From Francisella philomiragia subsp. philomiragia ATCC 25015 (GTDB lineage: Bacteria > Pseudomonadota > Gammaproteobacteria > Francisellales > Francisellaceae), in the NCBI RefSeq assembly GCF_000156715.1, contig NZ_DS999312.1, positions 186,001 through 250,000 of the forward strand: a stretch of DNA of 64,000 nucleotides, in the 5' to 3' direction. The position numbers and the translations under genes are program-made. The notes beneath the pieces are model-generated. The model did no database searches, was not told where the DNA came from, and saw only the letters and a list, made by a program, of their open reading frames with translations. Below are positions 38,794 to 47,055 of this stretch, piece after piece; the stretch's first letter is position 1; each line of letters starts with the position of its first letter.

Positions 38794-38871
38794 AGTTTAT
38801 TTCGCCATAAATTTTAAATAAAGTCTCCTTAATAAGCTTAAATCTTATCAAACTTATAAGCTCTAACCTAT

Positions 38872-40203
38872 TTAATTATCATCTAATAATTCAACTAATA
38901 GTTCTAGAGTTCTTTTTCCTTGAGAGTTGGTTGGTATTTCAGTTACAAAGCGCCATTGTTTAGGTATAACTACATTTGAGTAATAGTTTAATAGATAGCT
39001 CTTTATTTGTTTAATTAAATTTTGTTTACCAAAATTTTGTAATAAGTCTTGTCCAGCTTGATTTAGACATATTATTACTGCTATATATTCACGATAGCTT
39101 TGACGCTTGATACATACACAATCTTGTATTAAGTCATAATCAATTAATATATTTTGCATTTGTGATATTGATAAACGATTACCAGCAATTTTGACAATCT
39201 TATCGACTCTACCTTTTAGTTCAAATTTATCGTTGTATAATGCAACGATATCTGCCATTAGTTGTTTTTCTTGCTTAAAAAAAGGAGATCTAACAACTAG
39301 TTGATCAGACTTTGTAGTAATACAAACATTATCAAAAGGCTTCCATAGTTTATCAATTAACTGTTGTCTATACGCAATAACTCCAGTTTCACTACTGCCA
39401 TAAGCTTCAAGAATAGGGATGTTGTAACTATTTTGAAATTTAATCGCAATATCGGTATTTAATGCACTAGCTGATGAAATGAGCAAAGAGTTAGTGATAG
39501 GACTACTGATACTACCATCAAGGTGAGAAATAATTACAGGAGTCGTTATCAAAATATTGTTATCTTGAAGTAGCTTTTTGTGGATAAGTTCGGGTACAAA
39601 TAGCCTTTCTGTGTGGATGATTTTTGGGTATAGCAGTGGCCATATTATAGCCCAGCTAAAGCCATACAGGTGCTGATGTGATACTGTTGTGAGCACATTG
39701 ATATTCTTAAGATTAAAGCTTTGTATGACACTATTGATCGCGAAAGACTCTTGTTCAAGATTGTCTATGGTTTTGCTATAGCTTTTATATTCACCAGTAG
39801 ATCCAGATGTGAAAAATATAGTTTCACAATCTTTTAATGTATATTCATTGATGATTTTTGTTGATAAATTAAGATCATTATCAGTTATTAAAGAGTCGTA
39901 ATATTTTGCAAGCTTGGCAATTGTGCCAGATTTGTCATTTGGTATCATTATAGTAGTTTTACCTAAAAACTGACATGCTATCCATGTGCAACAAAATAAG
40001 TACATATCATCAACTGATAATGCAACTTTGCAACTATTACTTAGAATGATATCAAGGTGATTAGCTAAAGCTTTTATATCATTTAAAAACTCTTTTGCGA
40101 TAATATTATTTGAATCTTTGATAAATATGATTTCAGAAGGATTTTGTGCATAAAATTCTAGTATTGATTTAAGTGTGCTTTTCAAAATATCTCCTAACAA
40201 CAA
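38872..40203 (-). CDS. APE-cluster acyl-AMP ligase (ApeH-like)
   Basis: The 443-residue ANL-superfamily enzyme has the P-loop FFTSGSTGEYKSYSKT, the EAYGSSETG motif, the hinge GRVDKIVKIAGNRLS and a C-terminal Lys in NSQGKRTLE. It is shorter than typical ligases, as usual for ApeH. It is expected to activate an aryl acid such as a 4-hydroxy-cinnamate or -benzoate type starter and load it on the carrier proteins next door. It overlaps the ApeG-like gene by 35 nt. Confidence 0.87.
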   Translation of the reverse strand: MLLGDILKSTLKSILEFYAQNPSEIIFIKDSNNIIAKEFLNDIKALANHLDIILSNSCKVALSVDDMYLFCCTWIACQFLGKTTIMIPNDKSGTIAKLAKYYDSLITDNDLNLSTKIINEYTLKDCETIFFTSGSTGEYKSYSKTIDNLEQESFAINSVIQSFNLKNINVLTTVSHQHLYGFSWAIIWPLLYPKIIHTERLFVPELIHKKLLQDNNILITTPVIISHLDGSISSPITNSLLISSASALNTDIAIKFQNSYNIPILEAYGSSETGVIAYRQQLIDKLWKPFDNVCITTKSDQLVVRSPFFKQEKQLMADIVALYNDKFELKGRVDKIVKIAGNRLSISQMQNILIDYDLIQDCVCIKRQSYREYIAVIICLNQAGQDLLQNFGKQNLIKQIKSYLLNYYSNVVIPKQWRFVTEIPTNSQGKRTLELLVELLDDN

Positions 40204-40735
40204 TTCTAATTATAATTTCACTAAGCATCATTAATCCTATAAGGACATAACTGATAAAACCGTTATAAAGTGTCCAAAATTGTATCGAACCTAATATAAT
40301 AGTATATGTTGAAATACTGGCATTTATAGCAAAAAACACACACCAAGCTAATGTTGCATACCATGTGTATTTTATTGCATAGTCTGGTAGAGTCTCTTTG
40401 CTCATGCGAATTGCAAGTTTGGTAATCAGGCTTTTGTCTTGGAATAATGAATAACAAAAAACACAGAAGAGGCTAATACTTACAAAGACAGGGTATAGTA
40501 GCATAACGGTGATATTATCTACAATGATGGCTATCCCTGCAAGAAGTATCCCTACAATAGTAATAAGTTTCCAAGTGATGCTAGAATCTTTTTTTAAAAT
40601 TAGTAATCTTAGTATAAATATTAAGACGACAATTAAGCCAAGATACTTTATCGAGAGTGAATTTAAGCCAATATAGACTATAAATGGATATAGTATAATA
40701 ATTATCAATATAAAGAATTTAAACAGAGATTTCAT
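40169..40735 (-). CDS. APE-cluster membrane protein (ApeG-like, COG4648 type)
   Basis: The 188-residue protein has about five hydrophobic helices and the conserved pattern of COG4648 proteins: MLLYPVFVSISLFCVF, ETLPDYAIKYTWYATLAWCVFFAINAS and FWTLYNGFISYVLIG. These proteins occur almost always beside an AMP ligase and carriers in aryl-polyene clusters. The biochemical role is not known to me. It starts 11 nt after an ACP gene. Confidence 0.82.
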   Translation of the reverse strand: MKSLFKFFILIIIILYPFIVYIGLNSLSIKYLGLIVVLIFILRLLILKKDSSITWKLITIVGILLAGIAIIVDNITVMLLYPVFVSISLFCVFCYSLFQDKSLITKLAIRMSKETLPDYAIKYTWYATLAWCVFFAINASISTYTIILGSIQFWTLYNGFISYVLIGLMMLSEIIIRIVVRRYFEKHT

Positions 40736-40746
40736 TAAGTGTGTAT

Positions 40747-41001
40747 TTAGTCTTGTGCTAGAGCTGCAATTATAGTATCAACAACATCCCCAACAGTACG
40801 AACAGATTTAAATTCCTCAGGTTTAAACTTGCGACCTGTGAAGTTTTGCAGTTGTACTACTAAATCAACAGCATCAATACTATCTAAATCAAGATCTTCG
40901 TATAGTGTTGAATCGAGAGTGACATCATCCTTATCTATTTCAAAAAGATTATTAAGAATATCCTGTAATTGTACGAAAATTTGTTCTTTAGAAAAGCTCA
41001 T
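40747..41001 (-). CDS. APE-cluster acyl carrier protein (ApeF-like)
   Basis: An acidic 84-residue carrier with the phosphopantetheine site DLDLDSIDAVDLVVQL (Ser of DSID). It follows the other carrier gene after 10 nt. One carrier may hold the aryl starter and the other the growing chain; the sequence does not show which. Confidence 0.92.
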   Translation of the reverse strand: MSFSKEQIFVQLQDILNNLFEIDKDDVTLDSTLYEDLDLDSIDAVDLVVQLQNFTGRKFKPEEFKSVRTVGDVVDTIIAALAQD

Positions 41002-41011
41002 CAGTATATCC

Positions 41012-41260
41012 TTAAGATTTATTTTCTTCTACAAATTTAGCCAAAGATGCCACAGATTCAAAGTGTTTTTTGACATCTTCATCAGCAACTTCAAGACTTA
41101 TATTATAGCGTTTTTTTAACGCAACCCCTATCTCTAAAGCGTCTATTGAATCTAGTCCTAAACCCTCTCCAAAAAGTGCTTCATTAGCATCTATTTCATC
41201 AGCTGTAATATCTTCAAGATTTAAGACCTCGATGATCATTTCTTTTATTTCTTGTTGCAT
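41012..41260 (-). CDS. APE-cluster acyl carrier protein (ApeE-like)
   Basis: An 82-residue carrier with the site GLGLDSIDALEIGVALKKRY (Ser of DSID). It is distinct from the neighbouring carrier: less acidic near the site, with a KKRYNIS helix. It precedes that carrier in the operon and follows the lysophospholipid acyltransferase gene by 17 nt. Confidence 0.92.
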   Translation of the reverse strand: MQQEIKEMIIEVLNLEDITADEIDANEALFGEGLGLDSIDALEIGVALKKRYNISLEVADEDVKKHFESVASLAKFVEENKS

Positions 41261-41277
41261 GTTTTAAAGTACCTATT

Positions 41278-42054
41278 TTATAAAAAATCTAATTTAGTAG
41301 AGAGATTATACTGTAAAAATTTAGTTAGCCTACGAGCAGCTAGAGATGGTATCCCATCTGCCTCATCAATAAAATCTTGAGGATTAACCTTATCTCCAAC
41401 AACTACTCTAAACAACGGCGTTGTTTCGGCAATGTTATACCATTTGGTATTTTTTGTCAAAGTAACAGGAGAGCATGAGATATGTATCATTCTTATAGGA
41501 GCATTTGTTCTAATTGCTAGTTGCGCGGCACCTCGTTTTAGCTTTGGTAACTGGTTGGGACTAGTTCTGGTACCTTCTGGGAACATTAACAAATTTCTAC
41601 CTTCTACAAATATTTCATTTAAGCGTGAGAATGTTTGGTCAGGATTGATATTCGGGATATATCCAGCTGTTTCTATTACATGCTTATAATATGGGTTTTC
41701 CCATAAGCTTTGTTTGACAATATTATCGCAAAGCTTGAGTCTAGACACTATTGCAACATAGTCGATTAAAGTAGGATGATTAGCTATGAAAATACAACCT
41801 TGATCTTGATATAGTTTTTCAATACCTTCAAATTCAAATCGAATGATTCTAAAATGGTGAATAATTCCAATAAAAATTTTAAAACCAATGTTTATAGTGT
41901 GTTGAGCATGTATTGTGCGAGCACTTTTATCTTTTATAAATATTCTGACTAGAGGGAAGTATATATAACCTAATATTGCTCCAAAAAAGCTGAATAAAAA
42001 GAAACATATTCCTGTAGCAATTCTGCGATAAAATCTATTTAAGTATTTATACAT
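41278..42054 (-). CDS. APE-cluster lysophospholipid acyltransferase-like protein (ApeD-like, PlsC family)
   Basis: The 258-residue protein has an N-terminal membrane helix (about 12-38) and the PlsC motifs NHPTLIDYVAI (HX4D) and MFPEGTRTSPNQ (acceptor-binding EGT). It follows the ApeC-like gene after 2 nt. It is expected to esterify a glycerol- or lipid-type acceptor during assembly or anchoring of the polyene lipid. Confidence 0.87.
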   Translation of the reverse strand: MYKYLNRFYRRIATGICFFLFSFFGAILGYIYFPLVRIFIKDKSARTIHAQHTINIGFKIFIGIIHHFRIIRFEFEGIEKLYQDQGCIFIANHPTLIDYVAIVSRLKLCDNIVKQSLWENPYYKHVIETAGYIPNINPDQTFSRLNEIFVEGRNLLMFPEGTRTSPNQLPKLKRGAAQLAIRTNAPIRMIHISCSPVTLTKNTKWYNIAETTPLFRVVVGDKVNPQDFIDEADGIPSLAARRLTKFLQYNLSTKLDFL

Positions 42055-42056
42055 AA

Positions 42057-42812
42057 TTACATCTTCTCTATAGATATACGCTTTAAAAATAATGGATTAA
42101 GTTCATTACAAGCATACCAGTTTGCAAAAATAATTGCAGATGGGAGTCGATTAAATTTTTGTAATAATGTTTTGTTGTTATTAATCTCTAATTTTAAGCC
42201 TATACTTGACTGTGATAGTGGTTCTCTTGATATGACAAAACTAATTCCATAAGCAAGATTATCTGAGATATTAAGTTCATCAAAGATTTCTGGCACATTA
42301 TCATCATAACAAGTAAACAAAACATTATCATAGTCTTGTAACTGTGTGATAGCGTCAATTAAACCCATTTCAAAAGTCTCGGTACCAGCAGCTATTGAGT
42401 TAAAAGGTATTTTTAGTTTCTGTTGGATTGATAGAAGTCCAGAAGGTGTATTATGCACAGATTGAGAAAATGCGTTTGGTGAAAGGATTTCTTGATTAGA
42501 AATATCTTTAAATATAGATAATGTATTTGCTAGTTCACCATGTTGAGATGCAAATACTATGGCATCTATTTTATATTTATGGAGTTGAGGTATGGATACT
42601 GAAAGAGCGATTTTGCTGGATTTACTACATCTTCTTCTCATAGCTGCAGCTATGAAGCTAGTATCGATGTTGATGTCCTGTTTTATCATTTCAAGGTATG
42701 ATATATCTTTAAAATTTGATATGTCGTTTTTTCCTTGAGCTGTGGCTAAAACCGAATCTATATAAAATCTCATCCAATATGCTATTTTATTGTCTTTACT
42801 AGAATCTATCAT
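42057..42812 (-). CDS. APE-cluster chain-length-factor-like ketosynthase homologue (ApeC-like)
   Basis: A 251-residue protein matching the short ketoacyl-synthase N-terminal-like family: RRRCSKSSKIALSV, FASQHGELANTLSIFKDI and SPNAFSQSVHNTPSGLLS. It lacks the active-site Cys and the C-terminal half of a real ketosynthase. In the studied E. coli system the equivalent protein pairs with ApeO as chain-length factor. It is the first gene of the leftward operon, 129 bp from the divergent ApeO-like gene. Confidence 0.85.
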   Translation of the reverse strand: MIDSSKDNKIAYWMRFYIDSVLATAQGKNDISNFKDISYLEMIKQDINIDTSFIAAAMRRRCSKSSKIALSVSIPQLHKYKIDAIVFASQHGELANTLSIFKDISNQEILSPNAFSQSVHNTPSGLLSIQQKLKIPFNSIAAGTETFEMGLIDAITQLQDYDNVLFTCYDDNVPEIFDELNISDNLAYGISFVISREPLSQSSIGLKLEINNNKTLLQKFNRLPSAIIFANWYACNELNPLFLKRISIEKM

Positions 42813-42852
42813 ATTGAAGTAAAAAAATGTATATCTATAACCTTTTTAAGTA

Positions 42853-42887
42853 TTAAATACAGTTAACATACACTTAATTGTATTTAA
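42853..42887. promoter_or_regulatory. Long palindrome in the divergent APE promoter region
   Basis: TTAAATACAGTTAA (42853-42866) and TTAATTGTATTTAA (42874-42887) form a 14-bp inverted repeat with one G/T mismatch and a 7-nt spacer. It lies between the two divergent APE operons and overlaps a plausible rightward -35 (TTTAAA 42883-42888, then TATACT 42906-42911 after 17 nt). It looks like an operator for a dimeric regulator that could control both operons. Confidence 0.5.
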
Positions 42888-42941
42888 ACTAATCGTAATT
42901 GAATTTATACTTACAGGAAGTTATTCAAAATTATACAGAAT

Positions 42942-44123
42942 ATGAGTGGCAATGAAATCTATCTGAATTCGCTGGGTATAATCAATTGTTTAGGTGATTC
43001 TAAACAAGCTGTTTTGCAATCATTGCTTAGTAATCAAACTGGTTTGGTAACTGATAAGAATCTATTGTCGGGTCGCAAGACAATTGTAGGGCAAATAAAT
43101 GATAATATACTTCCAAAAATTCCTCACCGATTAAAAGAATTTGATTGTCGTAATAACCAAATGGCTCTTCATGCCTGTATGCAAATAAATCATGATATAA
43201 GTCGAGTTATAGATAAATATGGAGCTGATAGGGTGGCTGTGGTTTGCGGTACTAGTACATCAGGTATAGATAATGGTGAACGAGCTTTAACTAAAAAGTT
43301 TATATCAGGTCAATTCCCCAAAGAATTTAGCTACAAGCAAGAAGAAACCGCAGGTCTTAGTGAATTTTTGAGGGAGTATTATAATCTTGAAAATATTGCT
43401 TATACTATATCAACAGCTTGTTCATCAAGTGGTAAAGCATTTGCCTCAGCTGCTAGATTATTAAAACAGAATTTGTGTGATGCAGTTATTGTTGTCGGTT
43501 GCGATACTCTTTGTGAATTAACATTAAATGGCTTTGATTGCTTAGATGCGATATCTCAGAACTTGTGTTTACCTTTTCATAATCAAAGAGATGGTATAAA
43601 TATAGGTGAAGGCGCTGCAGCCTTTATTATGTCTAGAGATTGCTCAGAAATAGTACTTTTAGGTGTTGGGGAATCATCAGATGGTTATCATATTACAGCA
43701 CCAGATCCTAGTGGTGAAGGTGCTAAATTAGCTATGATACAGGCATTGAGCTCTGCAAATCTAGTTCCTGATGATATCGGTTATTTAAATTTGCATGGTA
43801 CAGCAACCATACTAAATGATAATATGGAAAGTAATGCAGTAAGGGATATATTCAAAGCACCTGTTGCGTGTAGCTCTACTAAATCTTTGACAGGTCATAC
43901 ACTAGGTGCAGCGGCAGCTACAGAGGTTGCGATATGTTGGTTATTATTATCAGATAATTACAATCCTAACAAAAAACTACCAAAGCAATACGATTCAGAT
44001 AAGGATATTATTTCTGATATTGGTATAATAACTAGTAATATTCGATATCACAAGCCAAATTTCATGAGTAATTCGTTTGCTTTTGGCGGTAATAACGTAA
44101 GTGTAATTATAGGAAAGAAATAG
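42942..44123 (+). CDS. APE-cluster beta-ketoacyl-ACP synthase (ApeO-like)
   Basis: A 393-residue ketosynthase with the full Cys-His-His triad: STACSSSGKAFASA (Cys), NLHGTATILNDNMES (His) and STKSLTGHTLGAAAATE (His). It should perform chain extension together with the ApeC-like protein. The ATG at 42942 opens the rightward operon; the next gene begins at the base after its stop. Confidence 0.9.
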   Translation: MSGNEIYLNSLGIINCLGDSKQAVLQSLLSNQTGLVTDKNLLSGRKTIVGQINDNILPKIPHRLKEFDCRNNQMALHACMQINHDISRVIDKYGADRVAVVCGTSTSGIDNGERALTKKFISGQFPKEFSYKQEETAGLSEFLREYYNLENIAYTISTACSSSGKAFASAARLLKQNLCDAVIVVGCDTLCELTLNGFDCLDAISQNLCLPFHNQRDGINIGEGAAAFIMSRDCSEIVLLGVGESSDGYHITAPDPSGEGAKLAMIQALSSANLVPDDIGYLNLHGTATILNDNMESNAVRDIFKAPVACSSTKSLTGHTLGAAAATEVAICWLLLSDNYNPNKKLPKQYDSDKDIISDIGIITSNIRYHKPNFMSNSFAFGGNNVSVIIGKK

Positions 44124-44591
44124 ATGCATAATATTGCCGATTTGATACCCCATGAACCACCTATGAGACTCGTTGATGAGTTTATAGCTTTTGAAGACAA
44201 TACAGTACACTGTAGAACTATTGTGACTGATGGCAATATATTCTTCGATAAGCAATTAGATGGTATACCACACTGGGTAGCGGTTGAAATCATGGCTCAA
44301 ACGGCTGCTTCCTATGGTAGAGCTAGTAAGCTTGCTGCATCTGACGCTAGTACCAATGAACCTCCAGTAGCATTTTTACTGAGTGTGAGAGGTTACAAGA
44401 CAGATGTTAAAAGATATAAAACTGGTAGTGTTTTAGATATATTTGCTGAATGTATTATTCTTGATAAAGGGACAGGGGTATTTAGTTGCAAAGTATTGTT
44501 AGGTCAACAAGAAGTTGCATCACTTACGATCAATGCCTATCAGCCACAAAGTTTTGAAGATGTAAAAAAAGTTATTAGTAGAGAAATATAA
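44124..44591 (+). CDS. APE-cluster hotdog dehydratase (ApeP-like)
   Basis: A 155-residue hotdog protein with LIPHEPPMRLVDE at the start and the helix HWVAVEIMAQTAASYGRAS, as in ApeP/3-hydroxyacyl-ACP dehydratase-like proteins. It likely works with the ApeI-like protein encoded in the other operon. Its start follows the ketosynthase stop directly. Confidence 0.85.
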   Translation: MHNIADLIPHEPPMRLVDEFIAFEDNTVHCRTIVTDGNIFFDKQLDGIPHWVAVEIMAQTAASYGRASKLAASDASTNEPPVAFLLSVRGYKTDVKRYKTGSVLDIFAECIILDKGTGVFSCKVLLGQQEVASLTINAYQPQSFEDVKKVISREI

Positions 44592-44594
44592 AAT

Positions 44595-45320
44595 ATGAAA
44601 AAAATATTAGTCACAGGTGCGAGTAAAGGAATCGGTAAGGCTATAGCACTGAAACTTGCGGCTGAAAATAGGCATATAACTATACACTATAATACGGACA
44701 AAGTTGGTGCTGAAAACGTTCGTGATAGTATTCTTGATAAGGGTTTTCAAGCGGATATTATAAGTTTTGATATCTCTAACAATCAGCAGACAGAACAAGC
44801 TATTGGCGAGTATATCGAAAATCATGGTGCATTTTATGGAGTGATTAATAATGCCGGTCTTTGTAGAGATACTGCATTTCCAGCAATGACAAAAGATGAT
44901 TGGTCAAGAGTTATAGATACTAATTTGGATGGTTTTTATAATGTTTTAAAGCCTTGTATTATGCCAATGATACAGCTTAGAAAAGGTGGTAGGATTATTA
45001 CTATGGCTTCTGTATCTGGTATCGTGGGTAATAGAGGGCAGGTCAATTATAGTGCTGCAAAAGCTGGTATTATTGGAGCAACAAAAGCTTTGGCTGTAGA
45101 GTTAGCAAAAAGAAAAATTACAGTAAATTGTATAGCACCAGGTTTGATAGATACAGAAATGACGGATGATATCGAGCATTATGATGAGATTATCAAGCAA
45201 ATACCAATGAAAAGGGCAGGTAGTGTAGAAGAGGTGGCAAGCTTAGCAGAGTATCTGATGTCGGATGCTGCAGCTTATATAACAAGACAGGTGATTTCTA
45301 TTAATGGAGGACTTGCTTAA
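44595..45320 (+). CDS. APE-cluster 3-oxoacyl-ACP reductase (ApeQ-like, FabG family)
   Basis: A 241-residue classical SDR close to FabG: TGASKGIGKAIALKL (NADPH site), NNAGLCRD, active-site Ser in MASVSGIVGNRGQ and YSAAK (Tyr, Lys). It reduces the beta-keto group after each extension. It starts 3 nt after the dehydratase stop and overlaps the next ketosynthase by one base. Confidence 0.9.
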   Translation: MKKILVTGASKGIGKAIALKLAAENRHITIHYNTDKVGAENVRDSILDKGFQADIISFDISNNQQTEQAIGEYIENHGAFYGVINNAGLCRDTAFPAMTKDDWSRVIDTNLDGFYNVLKPCIMPMIQLRKGGRIITMASVSGIVGNRGQVNYSAAKAGIIGATKALAVELAKRKITVNCIAPGLIDTEMTDDIEHYDEIIKQIPMKRAGSVEEVASLAEYLMSDAAAYITRQVISINGGLA

Positions 45321-46537
45321 TGCATAGAGTTGTTGTTACTGGTATGTCAGGCGTTACAGCTCTTGGTAGTGATGCTGATACTATTTTTGAATCACTATTA
45401 GCTGGAAAAGTCGCAACTAAGAGAATGCCTTGGGATGATATTCAAGGTCTTAATACTAAACTTGCTGCTCCTGTAACAGATTTTAAAATGCCAAATTATC
45501 CTCGTAAAAAAATACGTGGTATGGGTATGGTGTCAAAGTTAGCAACCGTAGCAACCTCGCAAGCATTAGCAGATGCTGATTTACTTGATAAGATAGATAT
45601 ATTAACTAGTGGTAGAACAGGTGTTGCTTATGGATCATGCTCTGGCAGCCCACAACCATTGTCTGATCTTTTGATGATTCTTACTGACAAAAAAATTGGC
45701 AATGTTAATGCAACAACTTATATCAAAGGTATGAGTCATACTTGTGCAGTTAATATAGCTTTATTCTTTGGGTTGACTGGTAGATTGATCCCGACATCTA
45801 GTGCATGTACCTCAAGTAGTCAAGCTATAGGATATGCTTATGAAGCTATTAAGTATGGTATGCAGGATGTGATGGTTGCTGGTGGAGCCGAAGAGCTTTG
45901 TGTAAGTCAGGTTGCAATATTTGACACATTATTCGCGACAAGTCAGATGAATGATACGCCAAGTCTTGCACCTAAACCTTTTGATAGAGATAGAGATGGT
46001 TTAGTTATAGGAGAGGGAAGTGCTACTTTGATATTAGAGTCATTAGAGCATGCTCAACAGCGTGGAGCAAAAATTTATGCGGAGGTTGTAGGTTATGGCA
46101 CAAATTGTGATGCTGAGCACGTTACACAACCAACAGCCGAAAAAATGCAGATTGCTCTTAAACTTGCTTTAGAAGATGCACAGATAACACCAGATATGAT
46201 AGGTTATGTTAATGCTCATGGTACATCGACAGAGGTTGGAGATATAGCTGAGAGTATTGCTACGCGTGAAGTTTTTGGTAGGGATATTAGCATCAGTTCA
46301 TTAAAGGGCTATTTTGGTCATACACTAGGTGCTAGTGGCGCACTTGAAGCATGGCTAACTATAGAGATGATGAATAGAGGTGTATTTATCCCAAATGTGA
46401 ATTTACAAAATGTAGATCAAAGGTGTGCTAGCTTAGACTATCTTGTAGATAAACAAAATATAGAGACTGAGTATGTGATGACTAATAACTTTGCTTTTGG
46501 CGGAGTTAATACATCTTTGATTTTTAAAAAATTTTAG
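45320..46537 (+). CDS. APE-cluster beta-ketoacyl-ACP synthase (ApeR-like, FabF family)
   Basis: A 405-residue second ketosynthase with the triad SSACTSSSQAIGYA (Cys), NAHGTSTEVGDIAES (His) and LKGYFGHTLGASGALE (His). It is closer to FabF than the ApeO-like enzyme. In E. coli ApeR forms a separate ketosynthase, possibly for the first extension. It is the last gene of the rightward biosynthetic run. Confidence 0.9.
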   Translation: MHRVVVTGMSGVTALGSDADTIFESLLAGKVATKRMPWDDIQGLNTKLAAPVTDFKMPNYPRKKIRGMGMVSKLATVATSQALADADLLDKIDILTSGRTGVAYGSCSGSPQPLSDLLMILTDKKIGNVNATTYIKGMSHTCAVNIALFFGLTGRLIPTSSACTSSSQAIGYAYEAIKYGMQDVMVAGGAEELCVSQVAIFDTLFATSQMNDTPSLAPKPFDRDRDGLVIGEGSATLILESLEHAQQRGAKIYAEVVGYGTNCDAEHVTQPTAEKMQIALKLALEDAQITPDMIGYVNAHGTSTEVGDIAESIATREVFGRDISISSLKGYFGHTLGASGALEAWLTIEMMNRGVFIPNVNLQNVDQRCASLDYLVDKQNIETEYVMTNNFAFGGVNTSLIFKKF

Positions 46538-46613
46538 AATAAAGATTATACTTTAGTCACAAAATTGATATGATATTTAACACAATTTTGTGAAAAGTTA
46601 TAGGATACATAAT

Positions 46614-47051
46614 ATGAAAAAGATATTATTTTCATTGGTTGCTGCAGGCTGTTTTGTTTTGCCTTTATCTGTTTATGCTTCGGATGATATTCATGATGTG
46701 AGTATCAAGAATGCTATGGAAGTAATGCCTGAGAAAGTCAAAAATAAACTTGGCGATTTTAAGTTTTATTTTGGTAAAGATTCTAAGCCATTTGATTATT
46801 CAGCTGAAGGAACAATATATACTAGCAAAAGAACTAATGGTGCTTTTAAACATTATGAGAAATCTTGTAATTGGGTTTTTTATTCAGCATTAATTGATCT
46901 AAAAGAGCAATCACAAGCTGCAGGTGGCAAAGGGGTTGCAGATATCGAATCTAACTGGAAAAATAATCCTACATCAAGTAAAGATACTTATGTTTGTGGT
47001 GAGGGTCTCTTAATGTCTGGAGTTGCATTAAAAGGAGTTATTATCAAATAG
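46614..47051 (+). CDS. Small secreted protein of the family often mislabelled 'excinuclease ATPase subunit'
   Basis: A 145-residue exported protein. I place the start at ATG 46614, after AGGA, because MKKILFSLVAAGCFVLPLSVYA is a clean signal peptide; an upstream in-frame GTG would spoil it. The mature part ends with CNWVFYSALIDLKEQSQAAGGKG, ADIESNWKN and YVCGEGLLMSGVALKG, a pattern like the YbjQ/RcsF-type fold, with two Cys that may pair. The excinuclease label sometimes given to such proteins has no basis in the sequence. Its role is unknown; it follows the APE operon by 76 nt. Confidence 0.65.
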   Translation: MKKILFSLVAAGCFVLPLSVYASDDIHDVSIKNAMEVMPEKVKNKLGDFKFYFGKDSKPFDYSAEGTIYTSKRTNGAFKHYEKSCNWVFYSALIDLKEQSQAAGGKGVADIESNWKNNPTSSKDTYVCGEGLLMSGVALKGVIIK

Positions 47052-47055
47052 TATT

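Noticed and set aside
38794-38871. Three-codon upstream ORF (ATG GCG AAA TAA) before the ApeI-like gene
   Set aside because: The AAGGAG is about 16 nt from that ATG and such a short frame arises easily by chance.
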